NCBI RefSeq assembly: GCF_031177825.1
Contig: NZ_JAPSKE010000017.1
Coordinates: 1-64,000 of the forward strand
Reading direction: 5' to 3'
Length of the DNA: 64,000 bases
DNA from: Paenibacillus sp.
Lineage (GTDB): Bacteria; Bacillota; Bacilli; Paenibacillales; YIM-B00363
Below are positions 15,796 through 23,020 of the stretch, in pieces. Made by a program: the position numbers and the translations under genes. Every line of letters begins with the position of its first letter. Within the stretch, counting starts at the first letter, position 1. A model generated the notes under the pieces. That model searched no databases. It was not told where the DNA came from and worked only from the letters and a program-made list of their open reading frames with translations.

Positions 15796-17085
15796 CTACG
15801 GCTCGCCGGCGGCTCGCCCCCACTCGGGCGGCAGCGGCTCCGGCGCGTCGGCCGACGGCGCGTTCAGCTCCTCGACGCCGCGCAGCCGGCGCTCGATCGC
15901 CCGCGTCCGCACGGCGGCGCCGTCCAGCGTATTGGAAGCCTCCTGCAGCTTCTTCTGCGTCTTGTCGAGCAGGTCGCCGAACTTGCCGAACTCGGTCTTC
16001 ACCGCGCCGAGCACCTGCCACACCTCGCTCGTCCGCTTCTGAACGGCGAGCGTCCGGAACCCCATCTGCAGGCTGTTCAGCAGCGCCGACAACGTCGTCG
16101 GGCCCGTCACGACGACGCGATGCTCCCGCTGCAGCGTCTCCCACAGCCCCGGCCTGCGCAGCACCTCCGCGTACAGCCCCTCGAGCGGCAGGAACATGAC
16201 CGCGAACTCCGTCGTCGCCGGCGGATCGACGTACTTCGTTTGGATCGACTTCGCCTCGGCCTTCACCCGGGCTTCGAGCATCTTGCCCGCTTCCGCCGCC
16301 GCGGCCGCGTCGCCGGCCTCCTGCGCGTCGACCAGCCGCTGGTAGTCCTCGAGCGGAAACTTCGCGTCGATCGGCAGCATCACGCCGCGTCCGCCGCCGT
16401 CCGACTTGTCCGGCAGCTTAACGACGAAGTCGACGCGCTCGCCGACGCCCTTCTTGACGGCGACGTTGCGCTCGTATTGATCCGGGGCGAGCGACTGCTC
16501 GAGCAGCGCGTCGAGCTGAATCTCGCCCATCGTGCCGCGCGTCTTCACGTTCGTCAGCACCTTCTTCAAGTCCCCTACGCCGCTCGCGAGCGATTGCATC
16601 TCGCCGAGGCCTTTATGCACCAGATCGAGCCGCTCCCCGACGAGCTTGAACGATTCGCCGAGCCGCTGCTCGAGCGTCGCATGCAGCTTCTCGTCGACCG
16701 TCGCCCGCATCTGCTCCAGCTTCGCGTTGTTATCGGAGCGCAGCGCCGACAGCTGCCGTTCCACCGTCTCGCGCATCGTCTCCAGCTTGTTCTCGTTCAG
16801 CCGCGTCAGCTCGGCGAGACGCGCAAGCAGCGCATGCTGCTGCCGTTCGAACGCGTTCCCGAGCTCCTGCCGTTGCTGCCCGCTCGCCGACAGCGTCTCC
16901 TGCCGGACGCGCGCCAACTCGTCGCGCAGCCCGCGCTCCGTCTGCTCCACCGCTCGAACGAGCGCGTCGAGCCTCCGCTCCGTATCGCCGGCGTTCCGCT
17001 TCGCCGTCCGCTGCAGCAGCGCCAGCAGCAGCGCCGCGTTCGCGACGCCCGCCCCCGCCGCGATCCAACCGATCAGGTCCGTCAT
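15796..17085 (-). CDS. rmuC: DNA recombination protein RmuC
   Basis: A 429-residue RmuC homologue. An N-terminal membrane helix (MTDLIGWIAAGAGVANAALLLAL) is followed by a long coiled coil (about 30-180). The conserved RmuC core then begins at GTMGEIQLDALLEQSLAP and includes VDFVVKLPD, PIDAKFPLEDYQRL and TEFAVMFLPLEGLYAEVL. It is thought to be a PD-(D/E)XK-like nuclease that limits recombination between inverted repeats. The ATG at 17085 was chosen because AAAGGCGG precedes it. Transcribed alone. Confidence 0.93.
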   Translation of the reverse strand: MTDLIGWIAAGAGVANAALLLALLQRTAKRNAGDTERRLDALVRAVEQTERGLRDELARVRQETLSASGQQRQELGNAFERQQHALLARLAELTRLNENKLETMRETVERQLSALRSDNNAKLEQMRATVDEKLHATLEQRLGESFKLVGERLDLVHKGLGEMQSLASGVGDLKKVLTNVKTRGTMGEIQLDALLEQSLAPDQYERNVAVKKGVGERVDFVVKLPDKSDGGGRGVMLPIDAKFPLEDYQRLVDAQEAGDAAAAAEAGKMLEARVKAEAKSIQTKYVDPPATTEFAVMFLPLEGLYAEVLRRPGLWETLQREHRVVVTGPTTLSALLNSLQMGFRTLAVQKRTSEVWQVLGAVKTEFGKFGDLLDKTQKKLQEASNTLDGAAVRTRAIERRLRGVEELNAPSADAPEPLPPEWGRAAGEP

Positions 17086-17346
17086 GTGTTCGTTCCGCCT
17101 TTGTCCTGAAATTACCATCGATTGTACCACAAAACAGATGTTCGCGTCATACGGGCAGCCGGCGGGCTAACCTCCCTGCGCATCGCGGCGCCCGCATTAG
17201 GCGGGAACGCAGAAATCCGCTTATTTCGCCTCCTTAGGCGGAAAATTCCGCTTGTAAGCGCAGAGACGCGCTTACATCGCAAGGCAAGCCTGTCGCAGCT
17301 TTAGTCCTTCCGCCGCAAAATACACGTACAAGAGGCGCCTCGAATT
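17086..17346. other. Intergenic region with short GC-rich inverted motifs
   Basis: No gene is visible. The stretch 17195-17275 has several copies of TCCGCTTxTTTCGCC / TAGGCGG / AATTCCGCTTGTAAGCGC, i.e. repeated GCGG/CCGC and GTAAGCGC/GCGCTTAC pairs (17250-17273) able to form small hairpins. It leads directly into the tandem repeat block. Confidence 0.5.
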
Positions 17347-17663
17347 ATTGCTCCCTACCAAGATGAAACTCGCGTTGTGCGGCCAATTGGGGAGGGGTTC
17401 CTCAATTTTCGGGGTGGCATGCCCTAATTATTGTGGAGAAGTGCCCCAATGTATTGCTCCCTACCAAGATGAAACTCGTGTTGTGCGGCCAATTGGGGAG
17501 GGGTCCTCAATTTTCGGGGGGGTATGCCCTAATTATTGCGGAGAAGTGCCCCAATGTATTGCTCCCTACCAAGATGAAACTCGTGTTGTGCGGCCAATTG
17601 GGGAAGGTTTCCTCAATTTTCGGGGTGGCATGCCCTAATTATTCTGGAGATGCGCCCCAACGT
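17347..17663. repeat. Three tandem imperfect repeats of about 105 bp
   Basis: Units start at 17347, 17453 and 17558, each with ATTGCTCCCTACCAAGATGA; a fourth start at 17664 diverges after ATTGAG. Units differ at only a few positions (mostly in G runs and the GAG/TG region). Each contains GGCCAATTGGGGAGG, TCCTCAATTTTCGGGG and GTGCCCCAAT. So ATTGGGG and CCCCAAT face each other about 55 bp apart, and AATTGGGGAGG/CCTCAATT forms a local hairpin. There are no spacer/direct-repeat units of CRISPR type. Function unknown. Confidence 0.85.
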
Positions 17664-17704
17664 ATTGAGTTCCTGATTGCTGTTAGTGGATGGGTCGGCG
17701 GTAG

Positions 17705-17740
17705 AAAAAAAGACCGGGAAGGGTTACCCCCTCCCCGGTC
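17705..17740 (-). terminator. Terminator of the alpha/beta hydrolase gene
   Basis: On the minus strand GACCGGGGAGG pairs with CCTTCCCGGTC-type sequence and is followed by TTTTTTT. The TAA stop (17724-17726) lies in the loop of this hairpin. Confidence 0.85.
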
Positions 17741-18716
17741 TCGTCCCGCCCGCCGCGTCCTTCGCGGGGTCCATCGTCGCATCTTCCGCCCTACTTTCCG
17801 CCGCGCCCCGAAGCAGGCCGAGCGAACGCAGGAACGCGTCCAGCTCCCGTTCGTACGACTCGCGGCCGCGCGCCCACGACTCCGCATGCGCCGCGTCCGG
17901 CGCCACATACATCGACTTCGTGCCTGTCAGCCTCTCGTACACCGCCTCGCTCATCCACGGCGGCACATAGTCGTCCTCCCGCCCGTGGATGAGCAAGACC
18001 GGCGCCGCGATCGAGGCGCTGTCCCGAACCGGCGACACCTCGCGGAAGAAGAAGCCCGCCCTCAGCTTGCACCAGAGACTCGTAATCGGCAGCAGCGGGA
18101 ACCGCGGCAGCCGGAACTCCATCTTCAGCCGATAGGCGAGCTGCTCCGTCAAATCCGAGTACGGGCAGTCGGCGACGACGAACGCCGGGCGACGGTCCAT
18201 GGCGGCGAATTGCAGCGCCGTCGCGGCGCCCATCGATTCGCCGAACACGCCGACGACGGCGTCTCGCCCGAACCGTTCGTACGCCCAGTCGACGACCGCC
18301 TTCGGATCGCGTTTCTCATAGTACCCGTACGTGGTGAAGTCTCCCCCGCTCCGTCCATGCCGGCGGTGGTCGTACAGCACGACGTTGAAGCCTCGGCGGA
18401 GGAAGAGGTCCGCATACTTCACCATGCCGTACGACGAAGACGTCACCCCGTGGGCGAACGCGACGGTTCGCCCGGTCGCCTCGCCGTCGGCCGGAACGAA
18501 CCAGGCGTGAAGCTTGTACCCGAACGGCGAGTCGATCGCGAACTCCTCCTTCGGGAGCTCATCGAGTCGTTCGCGCGTAACGCTCCCGCGTTCGAGCTCG
18601 TGGGCGAGGATCGCTTCGGTCTTATGCGTCGGAATGCGGAGCACTCGTTCCGAGAAATAGTATGAAACCGCCAGCAACGCGGCAGCGGCCGTCGTTCCGG
18701 CAAGCGTCCAAATCAA
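17724..18716 (-). CDS. Membrane-anchored alpha/beta hydrolase (YqkD/BAAT-like)
   Basis: A 330-residue protein with one N-terminal membrane helix and an alpha/beta-hydrolase domain. The catalytic triad is visible: Ser in VFGESMGA, Asp in HGREDDYVP and His in DAAHAES. An HG motif (AFAHGVTSS) forms the oxyanion region. The substrate is unknown; the family includes serine aminopeptidase-S33/YqkD-like hydrolases. The start is TTG at 18714-18716, about 9 nt after AGGGGG. The C-terminal tail is rich in Ala/Asp/Gly and probably disordered. Confidence 0.85.
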   Translation of the reverse strand: MIWTLAGTTAAAALLAVSYYFSERVLRIPTHKTEAILAHELERGSVTRERLDELPKEEFAIDSPFGYKLHAWFVPADGEATGRTVAFAHGVTSSSYGMVKYADLFLRRGFNVVLYDHRRHGRSGGDFTTYGYYEKRDPKAVVDWAYERFGRDAVVGVFGESMGAATALQFAAMDRRPAFVVADCPYSDLTEQLAYRLKMEFRLPRFPLLPITSLWCKLRAGFFFREVSPVRDSASIAAPVLLIHGREDDYVPPWMSEAVYERLTGTKSMYVAPDAAHAESWARGRESYERELDAFLRSLGLLRGAAESRAEDATMDPAKDAAGGTRPGRG

Positions 18717-18769
18717 GTGAATGATCCCCCTGTGGCATCATGACGCGCGGCCGCCTCGGCGCGGGAGCT

Positions 18770-18997
18770 CTACCCTTCTTCGTAGGGTGGGCGAAACCCG
18801 TTCCTCTCGTTTCCCGCTCCGGAGGCTTTCTCGGTCTCGAGGGGCGGAACGGCGACGGCGGAAGCCGACTCGTTCTCCTGCCGCATCGGCCGCTCCTCGA
18901 GCGCCGCGTTGGATTCGTAAGCTTTCCATTGCTCGAATGTGCATTCGAGCTGTCGAAGAACCTCCCTGACATCAAGCGATAGCTTGTGTTTCACCAA
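18770..18997 (-). CDS. Small protein, 75 residues, unknown
   Basis: A 75-residue soluble protein starting at TTG 18997 (next codon GTG), 9 nt after GGAGAGGG. The N-terminal third, LDVREVLRQLECTFEQWKAY, is probably helical and the rest is low-complexity and acidic. It resembles the 76-residue protein at 21198 (VKTILEQLGIDWSKWTAYDQY) in length, position of the WxAY motif and composition, so the two may be paralogues. The function is unknown. It follows a terminator at 19040-19070, so it is probably transcribed from its own promoter or by read-through. Confidence 0.55.
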   Translation of the reverse strand: MVKHKLSLDVREVLRQLECTFEQWKAYESNAALEERPMRQENESASAVAVPPLETEKASGAGNERNGFRPPYEEG

Positions 18998-19039
18998 CCG
19001 CGTCAGCCCTCTCCGTATCCGATTTGCCTCGGCAACGAC

Positions 19040-19070
19040 AAAAACCCTTGCTCCGCATTCGGAGAGGGTT
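19040..19070 (-). terminator. Intrinsic terminator upstream of the 75-residue gene
   Basis: On the minus strand AACCCTCTCCG-AATG-CGGAGCAAGGGTT is followed by TTTTT. It is 166 nt beyond the hemolysin III gene and 42 nt before the TTG start of the small gene, so it could be the end of the former or an attenuator of the latter. A TATAAT at about 19117 on the minus strand would place it in a leader. Confidence 0.65.
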
Positions 19071-19236
19071 GCGATCCCCTCAAACATCCACCAGAGTCAT
19101 GCGTCTGGTAATGATTATATGAGTTTTGTCATGGTAGAGTCTGTCGAAGCTTGTCTCTGTCGCGTCATGAAATTGTCATTTTCTTTATTAATTTTTACAT
19201 AATCCGGGACTTCGATCCCAGTACTCTACATCTACC

Positions 19237-19896
19237 TTACGAATTCGGCAAAATGTACCCTGCGATCATTACAAAATGTAACACCGTACCGATAGATACG
19301 AAGATATGGAACACCTCGTGAAAGCCGAACCGATTCGGGAACAAGTCGAACCGCTTCGTCGCGTAGATGACGCCGCCGACCGTATAAGCGACGCCGCCCA
19401 GAAGCATCAGCGCGAACGCCTCGACCGGCAGCGCGTCCACCAGCTTCGCGAGCGGAATGATCGCGATCCAGCCGAGCGCGATATAAAACGCGGTCGAGAT
19501 CGAACGCGGCAAATGCAGGAACCAAATTTTCAGCGCGATGCCGATCGACGCCAGCGTATACACGGCCGCCAGCATGCTCCACCGCCACCAGCCGTCGAGC
19601 CCGAAATACAGCACCGGCGTGTACGTGCCTGCGATGAGCAGGTAGATCGCGATATGATCGAGCTTGCGGAGCACCTTCACCTTACCGGGCGTCGTGCGGA
19701 TCCAGTGGTACGCCGTGCTCGCTCCGTACAAAAGGATGACGCTGACGCCGAAGATGACCCCGGTCGTCAGCTTCGCCGGTTCGTGCATAAACTGGGCGAT
19801 CAGGAACCCGAGGCCGACGCATCCGGCCAACAGCGGAACCAGGTGCGTGATCGTATTGCCCGGCTCCTTCATGCGGAGCGCTTGAAGCCACTTCAT
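19237..19896 (-). CDS. Hemolysin III / YplQ family membrane protein
   Basis: A 219-residue seven-helix membrane protein of the hemolysin III (HlyIII, PAQR-like) family. Signature regions are EPGNTITHLVPLLAG, GASTAYHWI, LRKLDHIAIYLLIAGTYTP and FGFHEVFHIFVSIG. Its conserved His/Asp/Ser residues probably bind zinc. The role is membrane homeostasis or hydrolase activity; it is not necessarily a toxin. ATG 19896 was chosen because AGGAGGAAGG precedes it. An alternative in-frame ATG at 19917 overlaps the upstream stop (ATGA). It is probably co-transcribed with the phosphodiesterase gene. Confidence 0.88.
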   Translation of the reverse strand: MKWLQALRMKEPGNTITHLVPLLAGCVGLGFLIAQFMHEPAKLTTGVIFGVSVILLYGASTAYHWIRTTPGKVKVLRKLDHIAIYLLIAGTYTPVLYFGLDGWWRWSMLAAVYTLASIGIALKIWFLHLPRSISTAFYIALGWIAIIPLAKLVDALPVEAFALMLLGGVAYTVGGVIYATKRFDLFPNRFGFHEVFHIFVSIGTVLHFVMIAGYILPNS

Positions 19897-19913
19897 GTCC
19901 TTCCTCCTCTTGC

Positions 19914-20681
19914 TCATAACTCGTGCACCGTAATTTCGCTCCGGATCAGAAACCGGAAGTTGAGGCCGGTCTGGCTGAGCCCCTTCGAGATGTAATACGT
20001 CCCGTTGCGGTCCGTATGCATCCCCTTGACGATTCCTTGCAGCGGAAGCGGCCCCTTGTACCGAAGCCGAAACACGAACGGCACCCGGAACTGACCGCCG
20101 TGAAAGTGGCCGCTCATCAAATAGTCGTAAGGGCGGTCGATGCGCCGCGTCACCGTCGGATCGTGCGTGACGACGATGCACCTCTCCCCGGGGACCGCGT
20201 CCCGGAACGCCTTGCGCGGATGGCTCTTGCCGGAGTAATCGTCGTCGATCCCGACGAGCCGGAAGTTCCCGACGCGGAGCGATTCGTTGCGGAGCAGCGG
20301 AATGCCGCGTCGGCGGAACAGGGCGAGCATAGCGGGCAGGTCCGACCTCAACCGGTAATCGTGATTGCCCAGCACCGCATATACCGGAACCCCGGCGTCG
20401 CGGACCGCCTTCAAGTACTTGTCCACCTTGGGCAGATGCCGAAGGCGTTGGGTATAATCCCCCGTTAGGAAAATGTAATCCGGCGCCGTCTCGGCGATCA
20501 AACGCCGCAGCTTCCCCGGACCGACCCACGTCTTCTCGACGTGCAGGTCGCTGATTTGCAGGATGCGGACGTTCAACCCGAGCGGCCGCCGAACGCGGCG
20601 CACCTCGACCCACTGCGCGGGAAAAATGCATGCGAAATAAAAGACGCCGATGCACAATAGCCCCAAAGCTGCGTATATCAC
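19914..20681 (-). CDS. Membrane-associated metallophosphoesterase (YkuE-like)
   Basis: A 255-residue protein with an N-terminal membrane helix and a calcineurin-type phosphoesterase domain. All metal motifs are present: ISDLHVE, TGDYT, LGNHD, VTHDP and MSGHFHGGQ. Relatives include YkuE and UDP-2,3-diacylglucosamine pyrophosphatase-like enzymes. The start is GTG at 20681 with GAAGGG upstream. It is probably an operon with the hemolysin III gene. Confidence 0.88.
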   Translation of the reverse strand: MIYAALGLLCIGVFYFACIFPAQWVEVRRVRRPLGLNVRILQISDLHVEKTWVGPGKLRRLIAETAPDYIFLTGDYTQRLRHLPKVDKYLKAVRDAGVPVYAVLGNHDYRLRSDLPAMLALFRRRGIPLLRNESLRVGNFRLVGIDDDYSGKSHPRKAFRDAVPGERCIVVTHDPTVTRRIDRPYDYLMSGHFHGGQFRVPFVFRLRYKGPLPLQGIVKGMHTDRNGTYYISKGLSQTGLNFRFLIRSEITVHEL

Positions 20682-20746
20682 TCTCGTCGGTCCCTTCGCC
20701 TATCATATATTTCTAGATTATAACCTATCGCCGCCGGAATTCCTTA

Positions 20747-20775
20747 TTGTTTTGGGTTCTGGAAGAAGGTATAAT
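20747..20775 (+). promoter_or_regulatory. Sigma-A promoter of the Xre regulator gene
   Basis: TTGTTT (20747-20752), 17 nt, TATAAT (20770-20775). The transcription start would be near 20782, giving an 85-nt leader before the ATG at 20867. Confidence 0.7.
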
Positions 20776-20796
20776 TTTAAAAAAAGGTATGAAATA

Positions 20797-20811
20797 TGAA
20801 ATTCTATTTCA
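20797..20811. promoter_or_regulatory. Candidate operator of the Xre regulator
   Basis: TGAAATTCTATTTCA is a perfect 6-bp inverted repeat with a 3-bp centre just downstream of the predicted start site. It is a plausible autorepression site for the helix-turn-helix protein encoded next. Confidence 0.45.
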
Positions 20812-20866
20812 TTCTTCGGATAAATATTTGGGCGAACGATTCAGCGGCGGGGGGGGAAACAGCACG

Positions 20867-21259
20867 ATGAACTGTGGCGAAAGAATAGCCAAGTTACGCG
20901 AGGATCTCGGGTTAACGCAAGGCGAGCTCGCCGCACGGCTGGGAATCACCCGCGCGTCGCTGTCGCATTACGAGACGAACCGCAGACAGCCCGATTACGA
21001 AACGTTATCCGCGATGGCGGATCTTTTCGACGTGTCCGTCGATTATTTGATGAAGCGCACGGATCATATGAAAAAAAGTCTGACGCCCGACGTCTCCTTC
21101 TTTGTCGATCAATTGGAATTGTCGGACGAAGCCATTCTGGAGAAGATCGATTTCACCGTGGACGGCCGCAAGCTGACGGCGGAAGAAGCGCGCCGATTCA
21201 TCGCTTTCGTGCGGGCGGAACGTGCGATGCTGAGAGGAGACGATAAGGCTGATTCGTGA
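20867..21259 (+). CDS. Xre family transcriptional regulator
   Basis: A 130-residue protein with an N-terminal Xre helix-turn-helix (residues 6-62: LREDLGLTQGELAARLGITR, ASLSHYETNRRQP, FDVSVDYLM) and a C-terminal helical tail (FVDQLELSDEAILEKIDFTV, GRKLTAEEARRFIAFVRAER) of a type seen in Bacillales regulators such as YazB/Xre-like repressors. ATG 20867 follows a G-run ribosome site. Promoter and candidate operator lie at 20747-20811. The 3' end overlaps the convergent 76-residue gene by 62 bp. Target genes are unknown. Confidence 0.85.
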   Translation: MNCGERIAKLREDLGLTQGELAARLGITRASLSHYETNRRQPDYETLSAMADLFDVSVDYLMKRTDHMKKSLTPDVSFFVDQLELSDEAILEKIDFTVDGRKLTAEEARRFIAFVRAERAMLRGDDKADS

Positions 21260-21428
21260 AAGGGCTTTGTTCCGAATTCGCGGACGGGTAATGGTTTAGA
21301 GGATTGAACGCTTTCGGGGCTTGTTCCAATTCGGAGCGGCGGTACTGATCGTAAGCGGTCCATTTGGACCAATCGATGCCCAGTTGTTCAAGAATCGTTT
21401 TCACTTCCACAACTCTTTCGATTTGCAT
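21198..21428 (-). CDS. Small protein, 76 residues, unknown
   Basis: A 76-residue protein (MQIERVVEVKTILEQLGIDW then KWTAYDQYRRSELEQAPKAF) with a Ser/Pro/Asn-rich tail. GAGGGGT precedes the ATG. Its N-terminal half resembles the 75-residue protein at 18770. It overlaps the end of the convergent Xre gene by 62 bp. A promoter with a palindromic site in its spacer lies at 21561-21589. No family is recognised. Confidence 0.6.
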   Translation of the reverse strand: MQIERVVEVKTILEQLGIDWSKWTAYDQYRRSELEQAPKAFNPLNHYPSANSEQSPFTNQPYRLLSASHVPPARKR

Positions 21429-21560
21429 GGCGAATACCCCTCTCGATCACTTATACCGCAATCGTTCACAGGAGAGGACCGGTTGCACCACTCGCTCCAT
21501 ACGTCCATAGGTGCCCACATTGTGAGGACGTATCTCATAGCTTCCTACATTCCTGTCTAT

Positions 21561-21589
21561 ATTATAGTAATAGTCATATGTCTTGTCTG
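21561..21589 (-). promoter_or_regulatory. Possible promoter of the 76-residue gene with palindrome in the spacer
   Basis: On the minus strand CAGACA (21584-21589), 17 nt, TATAAT (21561-21566). The spacer holds AGACATATGACT (21572-21583), a near-copy of the perfect palindrome at 21687-21700. The 21429-21729 stretch is otherwise AT-rich and non-coding. Confidence 0.45.
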
Positions 21590-21686
21590 TCGTTTTTTGG
21601 AAACCAGCCTAGAATCTTTTGTTGGAAAATGTCGAAATCGTGGAATTTTTTATGAATTTCACCATTTTTTTACGATAATCTATTAC

Positions 21687-21700
21687 AAGTCATATGACTT
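21687..21700. promoter_or_regulatory. Perfect 14-bp palindrome upstream of degV
   Basis: AAGTCATATGACTT is perfectly self-complementary and lies 30 nt upstream of the degV start. A second copy (AGTCATATGTCT) lies at 21572-21583. The pair suggests a dimeric regulator acting on the divergent degV and 76-residue genes. Confidence 0.5.
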
Positions 21701-21729
21701 TACATCGTACGTTGGAAAGGATGGACTTC

Positions 21730-22587
21730 ATGGCCCTCAAGATCGTTACCGACAGCGCCGCCGACTTGCCGCAAGACTTCATCGAATCGCACGGGATCGA
21801 AGTCGTCCCCTTAATGGTATATCATGGGGACCGCGAGTACGAGGACGGCGTCTCCCTTATGCCCGCGGAGCTGTTCGCCGGCATGCGCGGCGGAGAAACC
21901 TACAAGACTTCGCAGCCGCTGTACGGGAGGTTCGAAGCTTGCTTCCGCCGTCTCGCCGAGAACGGAGACGAGGGCATCTATATCGCCTTCTCGTCGGAGT
22001 TGTCCGGCACGCACCAGACGTCGCTGCTCGTAAAGCAATCCGTTCGGGAAGAACATCCCGGCCTTGCGCTCGACATCGTCGATTCCCGGTGCGCTTCCCT
22101 CGGGCTCGGGCTCGTCGTCCGTCATGCGGCGGAGCTCGCGGCCGGCGGCGCCTCTCGAGCGGAGGTGCTCCAGGCGGTCGAGGCGCAGGCGCGGCGGATG
22201 GAGCACATCTTTACGGTAGACAATCTCGAGTACCTCGTGCGGGGGGGACGCGTCAGTCCCGTGGCCGCGTTCATCGGCGGCCTGCTCAATATTAAGCCGA
22301 TCCTGCACGTCGACGGCGGCAAGCTCGTTCCGCTCGAGAAAGTCCGCGGGCGCAAGAAGGTGTTCGCGCGGATCCTGGATCTGATGGAGGAGCGCGGCAC
22401 GAACGTGAAGGATCAGTGGATCGGCATCTCCCATGGGGACGATCCCGAGGCCGCCGAAGAGATGCGAAGCATGATCGCGGAGCGATTCGGCTGCGAACGG
22501 TTTTTCGTCGGCATGATCGGATCCAGCATCGGCGCTCACGCCGGCCCCGGCACGATCGCCGTATTCTTCGCGAACGATCGGCGCTAG
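21730..22587 (+). CDS. degV: DegV family fatty-acid-binding protein
   Basis: A 285-residue DegV/FakB-like protein. It begins ALKIVTDSAADLPQD, has the TYKTSQP motif and SSELSGTHQT, and carries the two-domain arrangement in which R and H residues (GGRVSPVAAFIGGLLNIKPIL, GSSIGAHAGPGTIAVFF) hold an acyl chain. FakB proteins present fatty acids to FakA kinase. AAAGGA precedes ATG 21730 by 8 nt. No fakA is in the window. A palindrome lies upstream at 21687. Confidence 0.9.
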   Translation: MALKIVTDSAADLPQDFIESHGIEVVPLMVYHGDREYEDGVSLMPAELFAGMRGGETYKTSQPLYGRFEACFRRLAENGDEGIYIAFSSELSGTHQTSLLVKQSVREEHPGLALDIVDSRCASLGLGLVVRHAAELAAGGASRAEVLQAVEAQARRMEHIFTVDNLEYLVRGGRVSPVAAFIGGLLNIKPILHVDGGKLVPLEKVRGRKKVFARILDLMEERGTNVKDQWIGISHGDDPEAAEEMRSMIAERFGCERFFVGMIGSSIGAHAGPGTIAVFFANDRR

Positions 22588-22611
22588 GTCGATCGATCCC
22601 CTCGCCTCCCG

Positions 22612-23010
22612 TTACGGCGCTTCGCCGTCGGCGGGAGGCGCTTCCTTATTCTCCGAGGGAGACCCTTCATAGAGCGCCTGCTCGTTATGCCACTTGATGA
22701 ATTCGATCAGAATCTTATATTCGTTGACCTGCTGCTTGTCGATGCCGCTTCGCTTCAATTCGTCCACGAAGTCCAGCCATTCCCGCTCGAGCTGCTGCTT
22801 CTTCTCCGCATTCATGTCCATCTTGAGGAGCGTCTTCAGATCGACCTTGAGCACGACGGCGATCTTCTCCATCACCTGAATGGAAGGATTTTGCTTCAGA
22901 TTGCGTTCGATGCTGCTTAAATACGACTTGGAGATCCCCGCCCGTTCCGCCAGTTCGGACAAGGTAATGCCGCTCTTGGCTCGCAACTGTTGTATGTTTT
23001 TGCCGATCAT
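22612..23010 (-). CDS. sinR: SinR-type master regulator of biofilm genes
   Basis: A 132-residue regulator. The helix-turn-helix (residues 1-60) is nearly identical in pattern to Bacillus subtilis SinR: IRxLRAKSGITLSELAERAG-like start, SKSYLSSIERNLKQNPSIQV and a following EKIAVVLKVDLKTLL. The C-terminal part (EREWLDFVDELKRSGIDKQQ then NEYKILIEFIKWHNEQ) matches the SinR/SinI interaction and tetramerisation hook. A short acidic tail extends beyond the usual 111 residues. In Bacillus, SinR represses eps and tapA. It lies 10 nt downstream of glmS and about 2 kb from an EPS locus whose promoters carry SinR-type operators. No SinI-like antagonist was seen. Confidence 0.9.
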   Translation of the reverse strand: MIGKNIQQLRAKSGITLSELAERAGISKSYLSSIERNLKQNPSIQVMEKIAVVLKVDLKTLLKMDMNAEKKQQLEREWLDFVDELKRSGIDKQQVNEYKILIEFIKWHNEQALYEGSPSENKEAPPADGEAP

Positions 23011-23020
23011 GAATGTACCC

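Noticed and set aside
17347..17663. Tandem repeats considered as a CRISPR array
   Set aside because: Units are continuous 105-bp copies with no unique spacers and no cas genes nearby.
17433..18665. A 410-codon plus-strand frame running from the tandem repeats through the hydrolase gene
   Set aside because: Antisense to a gene with a clear Ser-Asp-His triad; composition is an Arg/His-rich shadow.
19071..19236. Degenerate tRNA-like segment (ATCGAAGTCC) downstream of the hemolysin III gene
   Set aside because: Only a T-arm-like fragment; no acceptor or anticodon stem could be paired.
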